Shown here in pieces: positions 26,561 to 37,126 of a stretch of DNA of 64,000 bases (positions are counted from its first letter, which is position 1; every line of letters starts with the position of its first letter). The stretch is from Ampullaceana balthica (Eukaryota; Mollusca; Gastropoda; Lymnaeidae), in NCBI GenBank assembly GCA_944989445.1, contig CALYLW010000069.1, positions 1,178,001 to 1,242,000 on the forward strand. Direction: 5' to 3'. Made by a program: the position numbers and the translations under genes. The notes under the pieces were generated by a model. The model worked only from the letters and a program-made list of their open reading frames with translations, had not been told where the DNA came from and did no database searches.

Positions 26561-26944
26561 TCCCAATAGACTTTTAAAAATAGTTAAGTATTGGCTTTTG
26601 AGTTGACAGAGAGGGTGAGAAGTGGCCTAACATATTTTAGCTATAATAGAACGCACTGAATAATAATTATTCTTTTTCATTACAGAGTCTTGTCCAATTA
26701 AATTTTATGTATGAAAGTTAATAAAAAGTTACTTCATAATTATACAGAATAAAAATACAAAGTTGATTGCACTGGAACAGTTAATAAAAGTATAGTTTTA
26801 TATCGGCTAAATCCGCAGTATTACTAATTAATTAATTAATGATTAATCATTAACAAACGATATGCAAGTCCGCTCAGATTATTGCTAAAATGGATACAAA
26901 TATAAGATTCCAGACACTTGAAAGACGGTTAAAATGACAATTGA

Positions 26945-27215
26945 ATTTGTTCGACATTATTCTCACTGTCAAAATTTTAAAATTTAAAGTGAGAGTCAGT
27001 AACAGTGACTGTTAGTATTATTTGTTAATTTTTATTATCATTTTTATATGCATTACCCAAGTCCAAGGCCTTTAGATAACGTTTGGCATCATTCTCACGG
27101 TCAAAACCGCGCGGCAGTGTGAATAACGCTAGGCATTATCCGCACGGTTTACCGTGCAGATAATGTTGGGCATTATTCGCACTGCCAAAACCGTGCGAAT
27201 AACACTTATGTTTAA
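26945..27215. repeat. Cluster of imperfect hairpins with higher GC
   Basis: Several inverted repeats built on 'cattattcgcacggt' lie in a row. One is a near-perfect 30-bp hairpin at 27135-27164 (ATTATCCGCACGG / CCGTGCAGATAAT). Another is ATTCGCAC / GTGCGAAT at 27175-27200. The cluster is the most GC-rich patch in very AT-rich surroundings. Confidence 0.8.
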
Positions 27216-27699
27216 TAACGCTTAATAATACCTTAAGTTTATGTAAGTTAGGACTCTTCCTGACATCTGTGACATATTTTCAAAAAAACTTGGTTTCAGG
27301 TAAAGATCACATGAAACAGGGAGTCTAGGTTAAACTAACTGAACAATACAAGTCTTAACAAATTATATGCTTTAACATTACCACTACCGATATGTAAGTA
27401 TTTATACATTTTAAATTAAACAGTAATGAAAGTATAAGTCTAGAAAAAGTTACGAGAATTTATCATTTGTCAACTTTAAAGTCAGTGTATGGCATATAAA
27501 TATTTATATGCAGAATATTTTTCATGTCTTTTAATATTATTATACATAATTAAGTAGATGTAGTCTAATTATATTAAAAACTGTTTACATTTTCTTAATT
27601 TTTAATAGGTATGTAGTTATGTTATACATGTATAATTTCTGTAACAAAAGGAAAATTGTTATTTGTAATCATTTAGTTAATGATTTTTACTTGAAATTT

Positions 27700-27810
27700 C
27701 AGGTTCTGTCTTTTACAATAACAAAAGGGGAGGTCTTTGATAACAGAATGACCATTGCATACAATAAAAAGATGGATAACCACTTTAAGGTCTGTCATGA
27801 AAGGTGTTAA
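27700..27810 (+). other. Possible exon, with a decayed second copy at 28176-28287
   Basis: After 'aaatttcag' the frame reads 'VLSFTITKGEVFDNRMTIAY' up to AAG|GT at about 27790. A related stretch at 28176-28287, also preceded by a 'tttcag' acceptor and ended by ATG|GTAAG, shares 'ggtctttgattacaga' but has stops in every frame. This looks like a duplicated exon of the element's own gene, one copy decayed. Function unknown. Confidence 0.3.
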
Positions 27811-28467
27811 ATTTGGATGTTTTCAAATTGAATGTTTTGCTGATTTTAAGTTATATTATAAATAAGTATCAGTCTTAACAAAATTTATCAGTTTATAAAT
27901 CATGGTAATATTTTTTGGTTCTAATGCCAGTTGAGATATTTAAACCATGTGTACATTTAAACGTTAGTTATAGATTTAACATTTATTTTTTATTATTAAG
28001 GTGTTGGTTAAGATTATTGTCACCCTAATTTGGTCAAAACTAGATAGGGTAATATATAATTTGTATTTTGGCTAAGACTAAATATCAATCAGAGCATTTA
28101 GATCTCTTACTAGCTGTGCAGTTATCAGATTTGTTTTAATCATAAAGTTCTTTTTTTTTCACTTTCCATTTCAGATAATAGAGAAATAAGGTGGTCTTTG
28201 ATTACAGATTAGTCAAGGCGTACAATGTCACGACGGATATAATACCAAGATAAAGTGTTCAATATTCGGACTTCATATTGAAATGGTAAGTTGATTTTAT
28301 TTTGAAAGCTTATTTTTGTGATTATGTCATAATTACACTTATTTAACATGTGAGATTGTATTCTGATTTTACTCTAGAGTGCTACAATATTTATGTTTTA
28401 AATCATAAGTAAAGTAAGTGGAAATAGCATCTTGTTTGTTAATTTAGATTTTGCTTACATATCGCCA

Positions 28468-28578
28468 CCTTAGAATAACTGAAGGTTCTAATTCTATATG
28501 GCCCGACATAATATCAAATTTTCAAACGCCAATATCTTGTTTGACCAAAAGTTTACATAGAACCTTGTTATTCTAAGG
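28468..28578. mobile_element. 111-bp palindromic MITE
   Basis: Starts CCTTAGAATAAC..AGGTTCTA and ends TAGAACCTTGTTATTCTAAGG-like bases, giving arms of about 20 bp with a short interior. Family not assigned; the flanks show no clear duplication. Confidence 0.65.
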
Positions 28579-28850
28579 TTAATATGTTTCATAGTTAAAT
28601 TTTATTTTTATGTATTATTCTTTGTCCTACATATCAGTAAAATTGGGGTTTGAGTAATTTCTATATATTAAAATATAAAATATTCTATTATCCCATCTCA
28701 ATGACTCTACTTAATTTTATAGGGTTACACGTTTTATTGAAAGTTAAGTGAATATCTTCAAGTCAAAAAGTTCTTTGGGAGTGTATTACAGATACCCTTT
28801 GACTTTTGTTGTACCATGATTTGATTTGTACTATTTCTTTTTTTTTAAAG

Positions 28851-28915
28851 CCTGCCAGCACTGGAGGAAATTGAAGAAAAATCTTTGCCCCCTACACCTC
28901 ATCTAATTCTAAGGG
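28851..28915 (+). CDS. Coding exon (a) of the gene inside the CACTA-like element
   Basis: After a strong pyrimidine tract and acceptor (tttttttaaag), the frame reads 'LPALEEIEEKSLPPTPHLIL' then R and one base, ending AAGGG|GTATGTG. Joining that base to the exon at 29090 keeps the frame and gives an 'HLILRGNSLMGVEDWMLSID' junction. Similar segments ('tP.LilrG....d.w.lsiDG') occur in uncharacterised multi-copy animal proteins that often carry a SAM domain. I recall these as transposon-linked in fish, but that is memory, not shown here. Upstream exons are not securely found, so the start codon is unknown. Confidence 0.55.
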
Positions 28916-29089
28916 GTATGTGAAATATTTAGTGAATTTAAACACTTTTTTTTTGGTTTCCTTTACGTTTTCACATTAATTTTTTAAAATAAAACTTGAA
29001 AAGTTGCTTTCATTTGAATACCCTTGTCTTAGGGTAAGACTTACATGGTTTTAATGTTTTGCACTAGTAAATTGTTATTTTGTTTCTAG

Positions 29090-29261
29090 GTAACAGTCTC
29101 ATGGGAGTTGAGGACTGGATGCTTTCCATTGATGGCAAAGTAGTCATCCATGCTGATGAGAATGATTTTCTAAAGGCTGTTGGTTGCCTCTGCGGTGCCT
29201 ATTACACATTCAACATTAAATATGATACAGAAGCAATCTCAACTTTGGAGTTTTTGCAAAG
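29090..29261 (+). CDS. Coding exon (b): conserved C-terminal block of uncharacterised family
   Basis: Acceptor tgtttctag precedes and donor AAG|GTTAGA follows. The reading frame runs through 'GVEDWMLSIDGKVVIHADEN', then 'DFLKAVGCLCGAYYTFNIKY', then 'DTEAISTLEFLQR'. The pattern LSIDG..V.....dF..Al..l...YY.FNi.Y..ea..TLEFiQR is the hallmark C-terminal block of an uncharacterised animal family, frequently multi-copy. It has no stops or frameshifts, unlike the hAT fossils around it, which suggests recent function or recent arrival with the element. What it does is unknown. Confidence 0.7.
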
Positions 29262-29449
29262 GTTAGAAATTTATGTTTTCATATGTGATTAAATGTATTT
29301 GTAAATTTCATTTCAGAAGTATTTACTCTAATTTTCCTTTTTTCCACAATTAATTTTCCCTCTATGAACAAGTTTTTAACTATCTGGTATGCGTCCCTCT
29401 CCGCCTTATGGCTGCAGATGTTAAGATTAACTAGTAAAGGCTCTTTCCA

Positions 29450-29680
29450 GATTATATAGATAATTTTAACGTTTAATGCCCAAAAACGAGGTAATGCGCG
29501 CCTTGTCTCTAATCCCAAAGCGCGGTAATGCGCGCCTCGATGGCACTCTTTAGTAATGAGATCATAAAAAAAAGAAATTCTTCATTTAGTGAGAGAAGCT
29601 TTAGTCGACTTCCGTAAATGGCGACGGTTGCCTTTGCTAGTGTTATCGCTCCATTCGCAAAGTTGTGAGTGTTTTAATTT
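29450..29680. other. GC-richer patch with a repeated 'ggtaatgcgcgcct' motif
   Basis: 'gaggtaatgcgcgcctt' and 'cgcggtaatgcgcgcctcg' lie about 36 bp apart. They are followed by 'tccgtaaatggcgacggttg', unlike the AT-rich surroundings. It could be a buried promoter or an old MITE end; no further support. Confidence 0.25.
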
Positions 29681-30642
29681 TTAAAAAATTTTCTTTTTTT
29701 TTGAAGATGTGATTTTGCTATGCTTTTTTGTAAATATAATAGTACTAAACTACAGATAAAATTAGTATTAAACTCAAGTCGGTCTTTTGGATACATAAAA
29801 TAACCATTCTTATCCTAAAAGATGAAGTCAGTATGATAATAATAATATAAATACATTTTCCGTAATTTTTTTAAATTGCATAACCAGTTGATCGCAATTA
29901 AAGGGAAATCCTTACGGGACTGAGGCGGAAGTTTACCGAAAACCTTATGGGGCTTTAAACGTTAATAAACTAAATTTTGTGTTGTCTTTTTCTACTTTGT
30001 CTTCTGAATCGTTTTCTTCTAGTCATGTTATTATTGTTATACTTCTTTGTTGAAATCTTAGCCAAGGAGGTTTAGTATTCATTAACCCATCTTTGTGTGC
30101 CCTTTTATTCAGCCAACAAGAAACTTATAGCAAAACTGTTTTTTGAGAAGCAGCTTTCTCTTGGAAGCTGAAATAACTAAGTTTTTTCACCAATTATTTA
30201 AAAATATTTTTTAAAGTTTTATTACTTTTAATTTATCAAATTTTTCTTGCCCATTTTAAGAAAACCTTCAATTTTTTTTAAATTAAAATAAAATTAGAAT
30301 TAAAAAAAATTTAAAATTTAAAAAAAAATTTAAAGGAAAATTAAAATTTAAAAAAAAATTAAAAATTTTTTTTTAAAAAATTCAAAAAAAAAGATAAATC
30401 AATTTTAAAAAATAATTAAATTATGAAATGGTTTTAATTCTTTTCTTTTTTATTTTTTTTATGACAATGACTGGTTTTGTATTCAACCTTGGATGCTTTG
30501 AAATGCTCTGGTTGAACATGTAATTTTCAAAAACACTTACTGCTATCAATGTATTGTGTGTTTTTACATTTTAAGCTTTCCTTTAAATGTATTTTCAGTT
30601 ACAGAATTTAATAAACCTGTTGTTCCTTTCTTTTTCAATTAG

Positions 30643-30685
30643 GTGGATGCAAGATAAAAGAAAATGGCAGCAGCACACCCAGTAA
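30643..30685 (+). CDS. Last coding exon (c) of the gene inside the CACTA-like element
   Basis: Acceptor 'ctttttcaattag' precedes. Joined to the AG left from exon (b), the frame reads 'RWMQDKRKWQQHTQ' and stops at TAA 30683-30685. About 115 bases further on, AATAAA (30802-30807) provides a plausible polyadenylation signal. The splice phases of the three exons agree, which supports a real transcript. Confidence 0.55.
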
Positions 30686-31138
30686 AGGAAAAGCAACAGA
30701 AGAAGGCGTTGGCAGAAAAGTTGCAAGCGTAATAAGAGATCTCTCAGACTTTGAATGTACACAAAGAGGAATGTTGATACTGTTATGACCTGAATGGACT
30801 TAATAAAAAAATGTATTAATTTTTAAAATACTTATCTCATTTTTTTGCGTCCAGTTTGTATTGCTTATTAGTAGCTAATGTTAAAACAAGGGCTGTATTA
30901 ATGAGGGTGGGGGGGGGACTGCCCTAAAATGGAGGGGGGGTGGTTATCGTTTTTTTTTAAAATAACGTTAACTTAACGTTAACGGTATCCTAAGAGTTTA
31001 CGACATTCCGTCGTAAAATAACGGTAAGCCAAAAACGATAAGTTATCGCTGCGGTAAGTTACCGTTAAAAAGCGCTTAGTTAATGGCAGCTAGTACACGA
31101 TAACTTACTGTCGTTTTACGGTAAGATTTTTTACAGTG

Positions 31139-31406
31139 TATCAAACACCAGACGAGAGGGTAATGTATCAAACGCCAGACCAGAGGGTAATGTATCAAAC
31201 ACCAGACGAGAGGGTAATGTATCAAACACCAGACGAGAGGGTAATGTATCAAACACCAGACGAGAGGGTATGTATCAAACACCAGACGAGAGGGTAATGT
31301 ATCAAACACCAGACGAGAGGGTAATGTATCAAACACCAGACGAGAGGGTAATGTATCAAACACCAGACGAGAGGGTAATGTATCAAACACCAGACGAGAG
31401 GGTAAT
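31139..31406. repeat. 25-bp minisatellite, right half (about 11 copies)
   Basis: Begins 'TAtcaaacaccagacgagag' directly at the right end of the CACTA-like element and continues with the same unit as 20352-20722. Copies here are more uniform than in the left half. Confidence 0.95.
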
Positions 31407-32204
31407 GGGTTACATCCTAAAGTGTCCTCATTCACAGCTTTGATGCATCTTCTAGTGGAATCTGGGGCGTGGCCAGGGGACGTAATGAATGTCGTACAGG
31501 TGCGCACTGTTGATAATATTCTTAAGTTTTCTTTCTAATGGGGGCTTGCTTTTTTATTTTTTTTAAAAAAATTTTTTATTTTTTTATAAAGTCTTTTTTA
31601 ACAAATAAGGAAAGACAGTTTACTAGAAAAGGGTTTTATCCCTAACACATTTAAACATTAGTTTTAAAAACTTTATTTCATGAAATAAAGAAATTTATTA
31701 ATTTTTATTTCAAAAAATAAAATAAATAAAAATTATGGCACAAATTTGATATGTGGATTTGTATTACAATAGCAGCATTAGTAAAGTAATAACGCCAGCA
31801 TAAAAATAAATGAAAGATAACAGAGAGTTATTCGTAAACTTAAGTATCGTTATCTTAGTGAATCGTCCAAACTTAAATGGCAGAACAAAATCAATCAGTA
31901 CTTATCAGAGGCGTCAATAGGGTTGGTGTGACCCGAGGCGGCCTGCCCTCCTACCAGTATTACCACTGGTACTCATCAATCATTAGAACTAGAAATACTG
32001 ATTGAGATTGTATTATATGGTTTATCAATTTAAAATAATAATTTTAATGTATACACGAGCTTATAAATCCCAACGAAAAATAAGGGTTTAGTGAGAAAAA
32101 GGAAGAAAAAAAAGAAAACAAAACTAAATTACTACGACTTTCCTAACAAATTCATAATTGATTGGACCTTTAGAATTATATGAATATAAAAAATCATGTG
32201 TTTC
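31407..32204. other. AT-rich unique sequence, nothing seen
   Basis: No exon, RNA or repeat family recognised. Confidence 0.5.
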
Positions 32205-32350
32205 ATATAAAATCTTTTTCTCCACATAAAATCATGTGCTCAACATAAAATCATGTGCTCCACATAAAATCATGTGCTCAACATAAAATCATGTGCTCCA
32301 CATAAAATCATGTGCTCAACATAAAATCATGTGCTCCACATAAAGTCATG
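32205..32350. repeat. Tandem repeat, 19-bp unit, about 8 copies
   Basis: Unit 'acataaaatcatgtgctcc', alternating with a '..ctcaac' variant, giving a 38-bp higher-order period. Confidence 0.92.
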
Positions 32351-33654
32351 TGCTCCACTATGAAATGCTGCCCCAGCCACCTTTGTTTCCAACATGAAAT
32401 ATTTACAAACTAGACAAATGTTAGAACAGTTCCAAATGTTTAATTAGTGAGCTGTCAAGACAATAATTTGTTTTAAACAGCCGAGTATTTTTACTAGCCA
32501 CGCGCTTGGCCACTGGTCAATTCATCACAGGCGAGAGTCGGCTCCCCTTACTAATGGGTTGCCGTGGAGACTGTGTTGTTGGTGGGAGGGGAGGTAATTT
32601 GAACGGATGTAGAGGTGGGGAAGGTCAGGGGTCAGGGCGACATTTTTCCTCAACAGTTTCTCGAGTAAAAATGTAAAGCACGTAACGTAATGGCGAGCTT
32701 CCTCCTAACTGCCGGCTAATTTATGGCGCGTGGACCGAGTATATAACAGCGAATCCGACGTGTTTATTGCAACATGGGGGAACGCGTAGTCGATTACTTA
32801 TTTAGGAAAGCTTTAGTATTCGACAATCTATCAGTCATCGCGAATAAATATTTTTTAATTAACGCGAGAAAAAGTAACACATACAAAAAAGAAAATTATT
32901 ATACAATCACTTTATTCATTAGATGAAAACCAGCATCGTTCTCATAGTAATGCTGGACGTTTCGATGGTCACATTTAACTCCCCTCCCCTTTTTTTTTCT
33001 TTCTCAGAAAATGTATATAATTTGTTATACATATCGGCAGTGTCGTCTTAAAATAGCGCTGTCCCTGTGATATGCGCTAATGGAAATATGGCAGTGCGTA
33101 CCATTGGTCGGCATGAAAAAAAAAGGGGGGGGGGACAAAGGGAAATTAAGGAAACAGGCTGGATATCAAGAGTTTATGTCGGAGGGTCGGTGATTTAGCC
33201 CGTTCTCTGAATATGTTGTCTATTAAATTCAATTAACAAGTCTTCAGTCTAGTGCATACCGGCATCTAGCTTTGAATCCTTTCTACACATAATCAAAGTG
33301 CAACAGAACTGTTCATTTAAATCCAAGAGTCCTGGTTGGGTGTATACAAAAACCACATGTTCTTAAATACTAAATTGTTTTGCTGTTGCTTTTATACATA
33401 CTATCGTAAATATATATATATATATATATATTACATGTCATTGAAAATTATTTTCAAATCAAATCCATAATTCCATTTCTTTAAACTTCTTCAGTACTTA
33501 ATGATTGTTAAAGTCTATGGATGCCTATACTATTACTATACTGATACTAGCGTACCAACCGTCGCAAATAAAACATTCAATACGTGTACTATGTATGTAT
33601 CCGTATGCCGTGTTTTTTCGAGTCAGATAAGCAGCTTAAAGTACCCAAACTGTT
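32351..33654. other. Unique sequence, no gene called
   Basis: 32460-32790 is non-repetitive and GC-balanced, a possible noncoding element. Poly-T and poly-G tracts lie at 32990-33000 and 33118-33134. A (TA)n tract is at 33411-33432. Confidence 0.4.
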
Positions 33655-34291
33655 GTATTCGGATCAGGGCCCAGTAGTTAACGGAGCCGTTTCTGATCAG
33701 GGCCCAGTAGTTAACGGAGCCGTTTCTGATCAGGGCCCAGTAGTTAACGGAGCCGTTTCTGATCAGGGCCCAGTAGTTAACGGAGCCGTTTATTCGGATC
33801 AGGGCCCAGCAGTTAACGGAGCCGTTTATTCGGATCAGGGCCCAGCAGTTAACGGAGCCGTTTATTCGGATCAGGGCCCAGCGGTTAACGGAGCCGTTTA
33901 TTTCGGATCAGGGCCCAGCGGTTAACGGAGCCGTTTATTCGGATCAGGGCCCAGCTGGTTAACGGAGCCGTTTATTCGGATCAGGGCCCAGTGGTTAACG
34001 GAGCCGTTTATTCGGATCAGGGCCCAGCGTTAACGGAGCCGTTTATTCGGATCAGGGCCCAGCAGTTAACGGAGCCGTTTATTCGGATCAGGCCCAGTGG
34101 TTAACGGAGCCGTTTATTCGGATCAGGGCCCAGTAGTTAACGGAGCCGTTTATTCGGATCAGGGCCAGCAGTTAACGGAGCCGTTTATTCGGATCAGGGC
34201 CCAGCGGTTAACGGAGCCGTTTATTCGGATCAGGGCCCAGCAGTTAACGGAGCCGTTTATTCGGATCAGGGCCCAGCAGTTATCGGAGCCG
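33655..34291. repeat. Tandem repeat, 33/36-bp unit, about 18 copies
   Basis: Unit 'tattcggatcagggcccagc' plus 'agttaacggagccgtt'. The first four copies lack three bases ('tttctgatc'). Because the periods are multiples of three, long frames arise until 1-bp indels break them at about 33902, 33952, 34029, 34089 and 34164. This indicates no selection on coding. Confidence 0.95.
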
Positions 34292-34324
34292 TCTTCTGTA
34301 TTCTATTAATACGATTAGTGTCAA

Positions 34325-34562
34325 CATTGTCTGCCATCCACACTCTCACCCACTTCCCCACCCCACGCTCACGCGCACTCACTCCCGCTCCGCGCTCCCC
34401 ACCACCACACCACGCACACCCTACTCCACACCACACCTCGCGCTCACTCACACCTCCCTCATCACCCTCCGCACTACCCACCCACACACACCCGTCGCCG
34501 CCACCCGCCTCAACGCTCAACTCGCAACACCCCGCTACCCCACTCCGCACCACCCCACGACG
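34325..34562. repeat. C/A-rich low-complexity tract
   Basis: Irregular 'ccacacc', 'ctcaca' and 'cgctcac' motifs. Open on both strands for about 80-100 codons only because stop codons are rare in such composition. Confidence 0.75.
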
Positions 34563-34625
34563 TTGTTGAAACATTGACAGATGTAATCACTTAAACTCGG
34601 TAGGTCATTCGCCTGATTCGTCGTT

Positions 34626-34926
34626 GGTTTAAGTGATTTCTTTCAATGTTTTAAGGTATCCCAATTGACGATCTTGTTCAATATTTCGAATTCTTTTTTG
34701 GGGGGAAGCTAATGGCAATTTTTTTTTCATTCGAATTTTGACATAGTGAATATGACATGCCTTTGCGTATAAATGGAGGCGAATTGAACGTTATTGAGCG
34801 AAAAAAATTTGAATGGAAAAAAAAATGGAAAAAAAATTGCCATTAGCTTCCCCCAAAAAGAACTCGAAATATTGAACAAGATCTTCAATTGGGATACCTT
34901 AAAACATTGAAAGAAATCACTTAAAC
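34626..34926. mobile_element. Foldback MITE with arms of about 120 bp
   Basis: The left arm reads 'tttaagtgatttctttcaat', then '..ggtatcccaattgacgatc', then '..gggggaagctaatggcaatt'. The right arm from about 34810 is its reverse complement with a few changes and ends 'cattgaaagaaatcacttaa'. Arms of this length around a loop of about 70 bp would form a long hairpin. Direct copies of 'taggtca..cgcctgatt' flank it at about 34600 and 34932, which suggests a larger duplicated unit. Confidence 0.8.
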
Positions 34927-36097
34927 ACGATAGGTCAACGCCTGATTGAGACACAACAAAACAACAAACGTGCATATCGGCAACAACCATTCACCAGTTA
35001 TGTAACAAAACTAGCAGAATTTAATATGTTTAAAAACTTGGCCGCATTGTGGAAATTAATCTGAGATAAATGAAAAGATTCCAGGTTTGTTCTTCATTGA
35101 ACCTGGTTTTTAAAGTTAAATTATATATATATATATATATATATATTTCTGTCCTAACTGCGGAAAGAATTCAATCTGGTCCAACAAATATGGGTTGTTG
35201 CATCAACATTGTAGGTTTAGTTTTACAAACTGATGCACTTCAGATGGTTCTTGAATAGATGGGACATTTGGTTTGTCAATATAAACATCCAGTCATCTGA
35301 ATTGTTTTATTGCTTACTTCTTCCCAAAAAGGAAAAGGTTGTTTGTTGTTTTTGTTGTTTTTTTCCCTAGCGAATCGATTGTAAACAAAAGACACGAGTA
35401 TTCCTACTATACGAAGCATCCAAATACCATGAATTATATTCAAATTCCATTAGCCGTAATCGTGAATCGGGCTTCGGAGTTGTATTCGGTCTTATAGTAT
35501 GCAATCCTTCACGCGAGTATCGGAGCTCTGTTCTGTTTCCACTTCAGGGCAAACCGTTTTTATGAATGGATTGTGTAGACGGCGCACGATCTCCCACTAA
35601 TGAAGCTCGTATCACGGCACGGCAATTAGCTCCATAAGTCTCCAGGGTTTCATTGCGGTGGCCCGTGGAGAAAGAATGCAAGTCAGCGAGCCGTGACAGG
35701 GCGGAGGTGGTGGGGGGACGGACGGGCACGGAGACGATCTCCCGGCTGTAATGCTGTCGCTTATTAAAACGTGTTTTCTAATTAATTACGGCGCTAACCT
35801 ATTTTAATGAAGAAGGGAGACGCATGATTACAGGCAGTGTGGTAAATAGATGGGGGTTAACGAAAACAGCCGTCGGGGCGGGGTGGTGGTGTGGGTTTAA
35901 GTTAGGGCCTGTTAGATGTAAGATGTTAGATGTTGGAGTAATGTAATTAAAAGGGTTAGAGTTTAAGGGATCAAATAGGGAGGGAATTACGGAAAACAGA
36001 AGAAGTGCTTAACACAGGATGCCAAAGTGCTGATAACTTCTTAAACAATAGTGAACGGAGTGACCAGTTATCTGTTCTGACCCGATCGGTTGGCTTA
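34927..36097. other. Unique sequence; 35460-35830 a possible noncoding element
   Basis: A (TA)n tract lies at 35122-35146. 35460-35830 is GC-balanced and non-repetitive, with homeodomain-type cores ('ttctaattaattacgg'), and no frame convinces. A short 'gttagatgtaagatgttaga' tract is at about 35910. Confidence 0.35.
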
Positions 36098-36382
36098 GGG
36101 GACGTCCATAAAGTACGTCACGCTATTTTTGACCATTTTTAACTCCCCCTCCCCCTGTCACAAACTGTCACAAATCTCGGAAACCCCTCCCCCCCCCCAA
36201 AGTACGTCACACTTTCGAACAAAAATGTTGTTTTTTATAAACAAAATAATTAAAATTTAATTTAAAACACCGTGACGTCACACACGGCCGGACCCCCCCT
36301 CCCCCCCTGTCACAAAGTGTCACACTTTCTTACACCACCACCCCCCCCCCTCTGGAGCGTGACGTTCTTTATGGACGGCCCC
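36098..36382. mobile_element. PIF/Harbinger-like MITE, 285 bp
   Basis: Inverted ends GGGG(A/C)CGTCCATAAAG with TTA duplicated on both sides (36095-36097, 36383-36385). A 3-bp TTA/TAA target and G-rich ends are typical of Harbinger elements. Inside are C-rich runs and repeated 'gtcacaaa.tgtcac' and 'aagtacgtcac' motifs. No coding capacity. Confidence 0.85.
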
Positions 36383-36385
36383 TTA

Positions 36386-37126
36386 CTAGAAAGTTAGTGT
36401 AAAATATTGGTAGCGTAAGTCGTTATTGATAATATTGCTCATAATTTTGTGTGTTTTAATTTCAACATAACTGGTCGTACGCGAGACTTTGTGACCAGCT
36501 GTCGAATATTTAGTTTAATTATATAAGTTGACATAAGTATTTGTGTTATAACGCAATCAATGGAAATTTTAGAGGCTTTTGGACCGACCCATTTATCCAA
36601 TGTTATATCGGCTTTTTGGCCCATATCCGTGAGTGTTCAAGTTAAGAGAAATCCAATAATGTCAAAATGATCATTTTAAACATATTTATTGTTTTTATTT
36701 AGACGTAAACTAGCGAGAAATACCGAGGCGGTCAAGTTCATATGTCTTTTTCCTCCTGGAATAACAACGTTGTAATTCACTCATTTTGTGACGAATTAAA
36801 ATGCGTACAACTTAAAAATATTCCCACTTCATCTATTGAGGATATTTCTTTTATATTCATTTATGTGCTTGACCTGTTGTCTTGGGTTATAGATTTTTGT
36901 ACGCCCACCCCCCACCCCCTCTTTTAAACAAAACAACAAAAAAACAACACATTAGCAATACTCACATATCACAGTTGATAAATCACAAATATAATTTAAA
37001 ACGCTATGAACCTCGCGACTACAAGAGAGAGAGAGAGAGAGAGAGAGAGATGCTAATCTTTAAAATCTTTACCTTAATTTAAAATAAAAAAGAAGTAAAT
37101 CTTCCCGGAGTCACGTTATTTTCATA
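36386..37126. other. Unique sequence, no gene seen; (GA)n at 37024-37050
   Basis: Open frames of about 60 codons on either strand are not convincing. A C-rich run lies at 36902-36919 and a pure GA run at 37024-37050. Confidence 0.45.

Larger units (their letters stand above)
20723..31138. mobile_element. 10.4-kb CACTA (EnSpm)-like transposon in a minisatellite
   Basis: The left end CACTGTAAAAAAT is matched inverted at the right end ATTTTTTACAGTG, and both sides have the target dinucleotide TA (20721-20722, 31139-31140) within one repeat unit of the same array. CACTG ends, a 2-bp duplication and subterminal repeats are typical of animal CACTA/EnSpm elements; TA alone would also fit Tc1/mariner. 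The interior is much more AT-rich than its surroundings and holds a nested hAT, a hairpin cluster, a palindromic MITE and a small spliced gene. I found no intact transposase. Stretches not listed separately (21010-21981, 22723-26944, 27811-28467, 29262-30642) show only AT-rich sequence with faint internal repeats. Confidence 0.8.

Noticed and set aside
20723..31138. Assignment of the 10.4-kb insert to Tc1/mariner because of the TA duplication
   Set aside because: Ends begin CACTG, and subterminal repeats and size fit CACTA/EnSpm better; kept only as an alternative.
33584..34309. Frames of 70-113 codons with a repeated 'DQGPVVNGAV' motif
   Set aside because: 33/36-bp tandem repeat with several frame-breaking indels.
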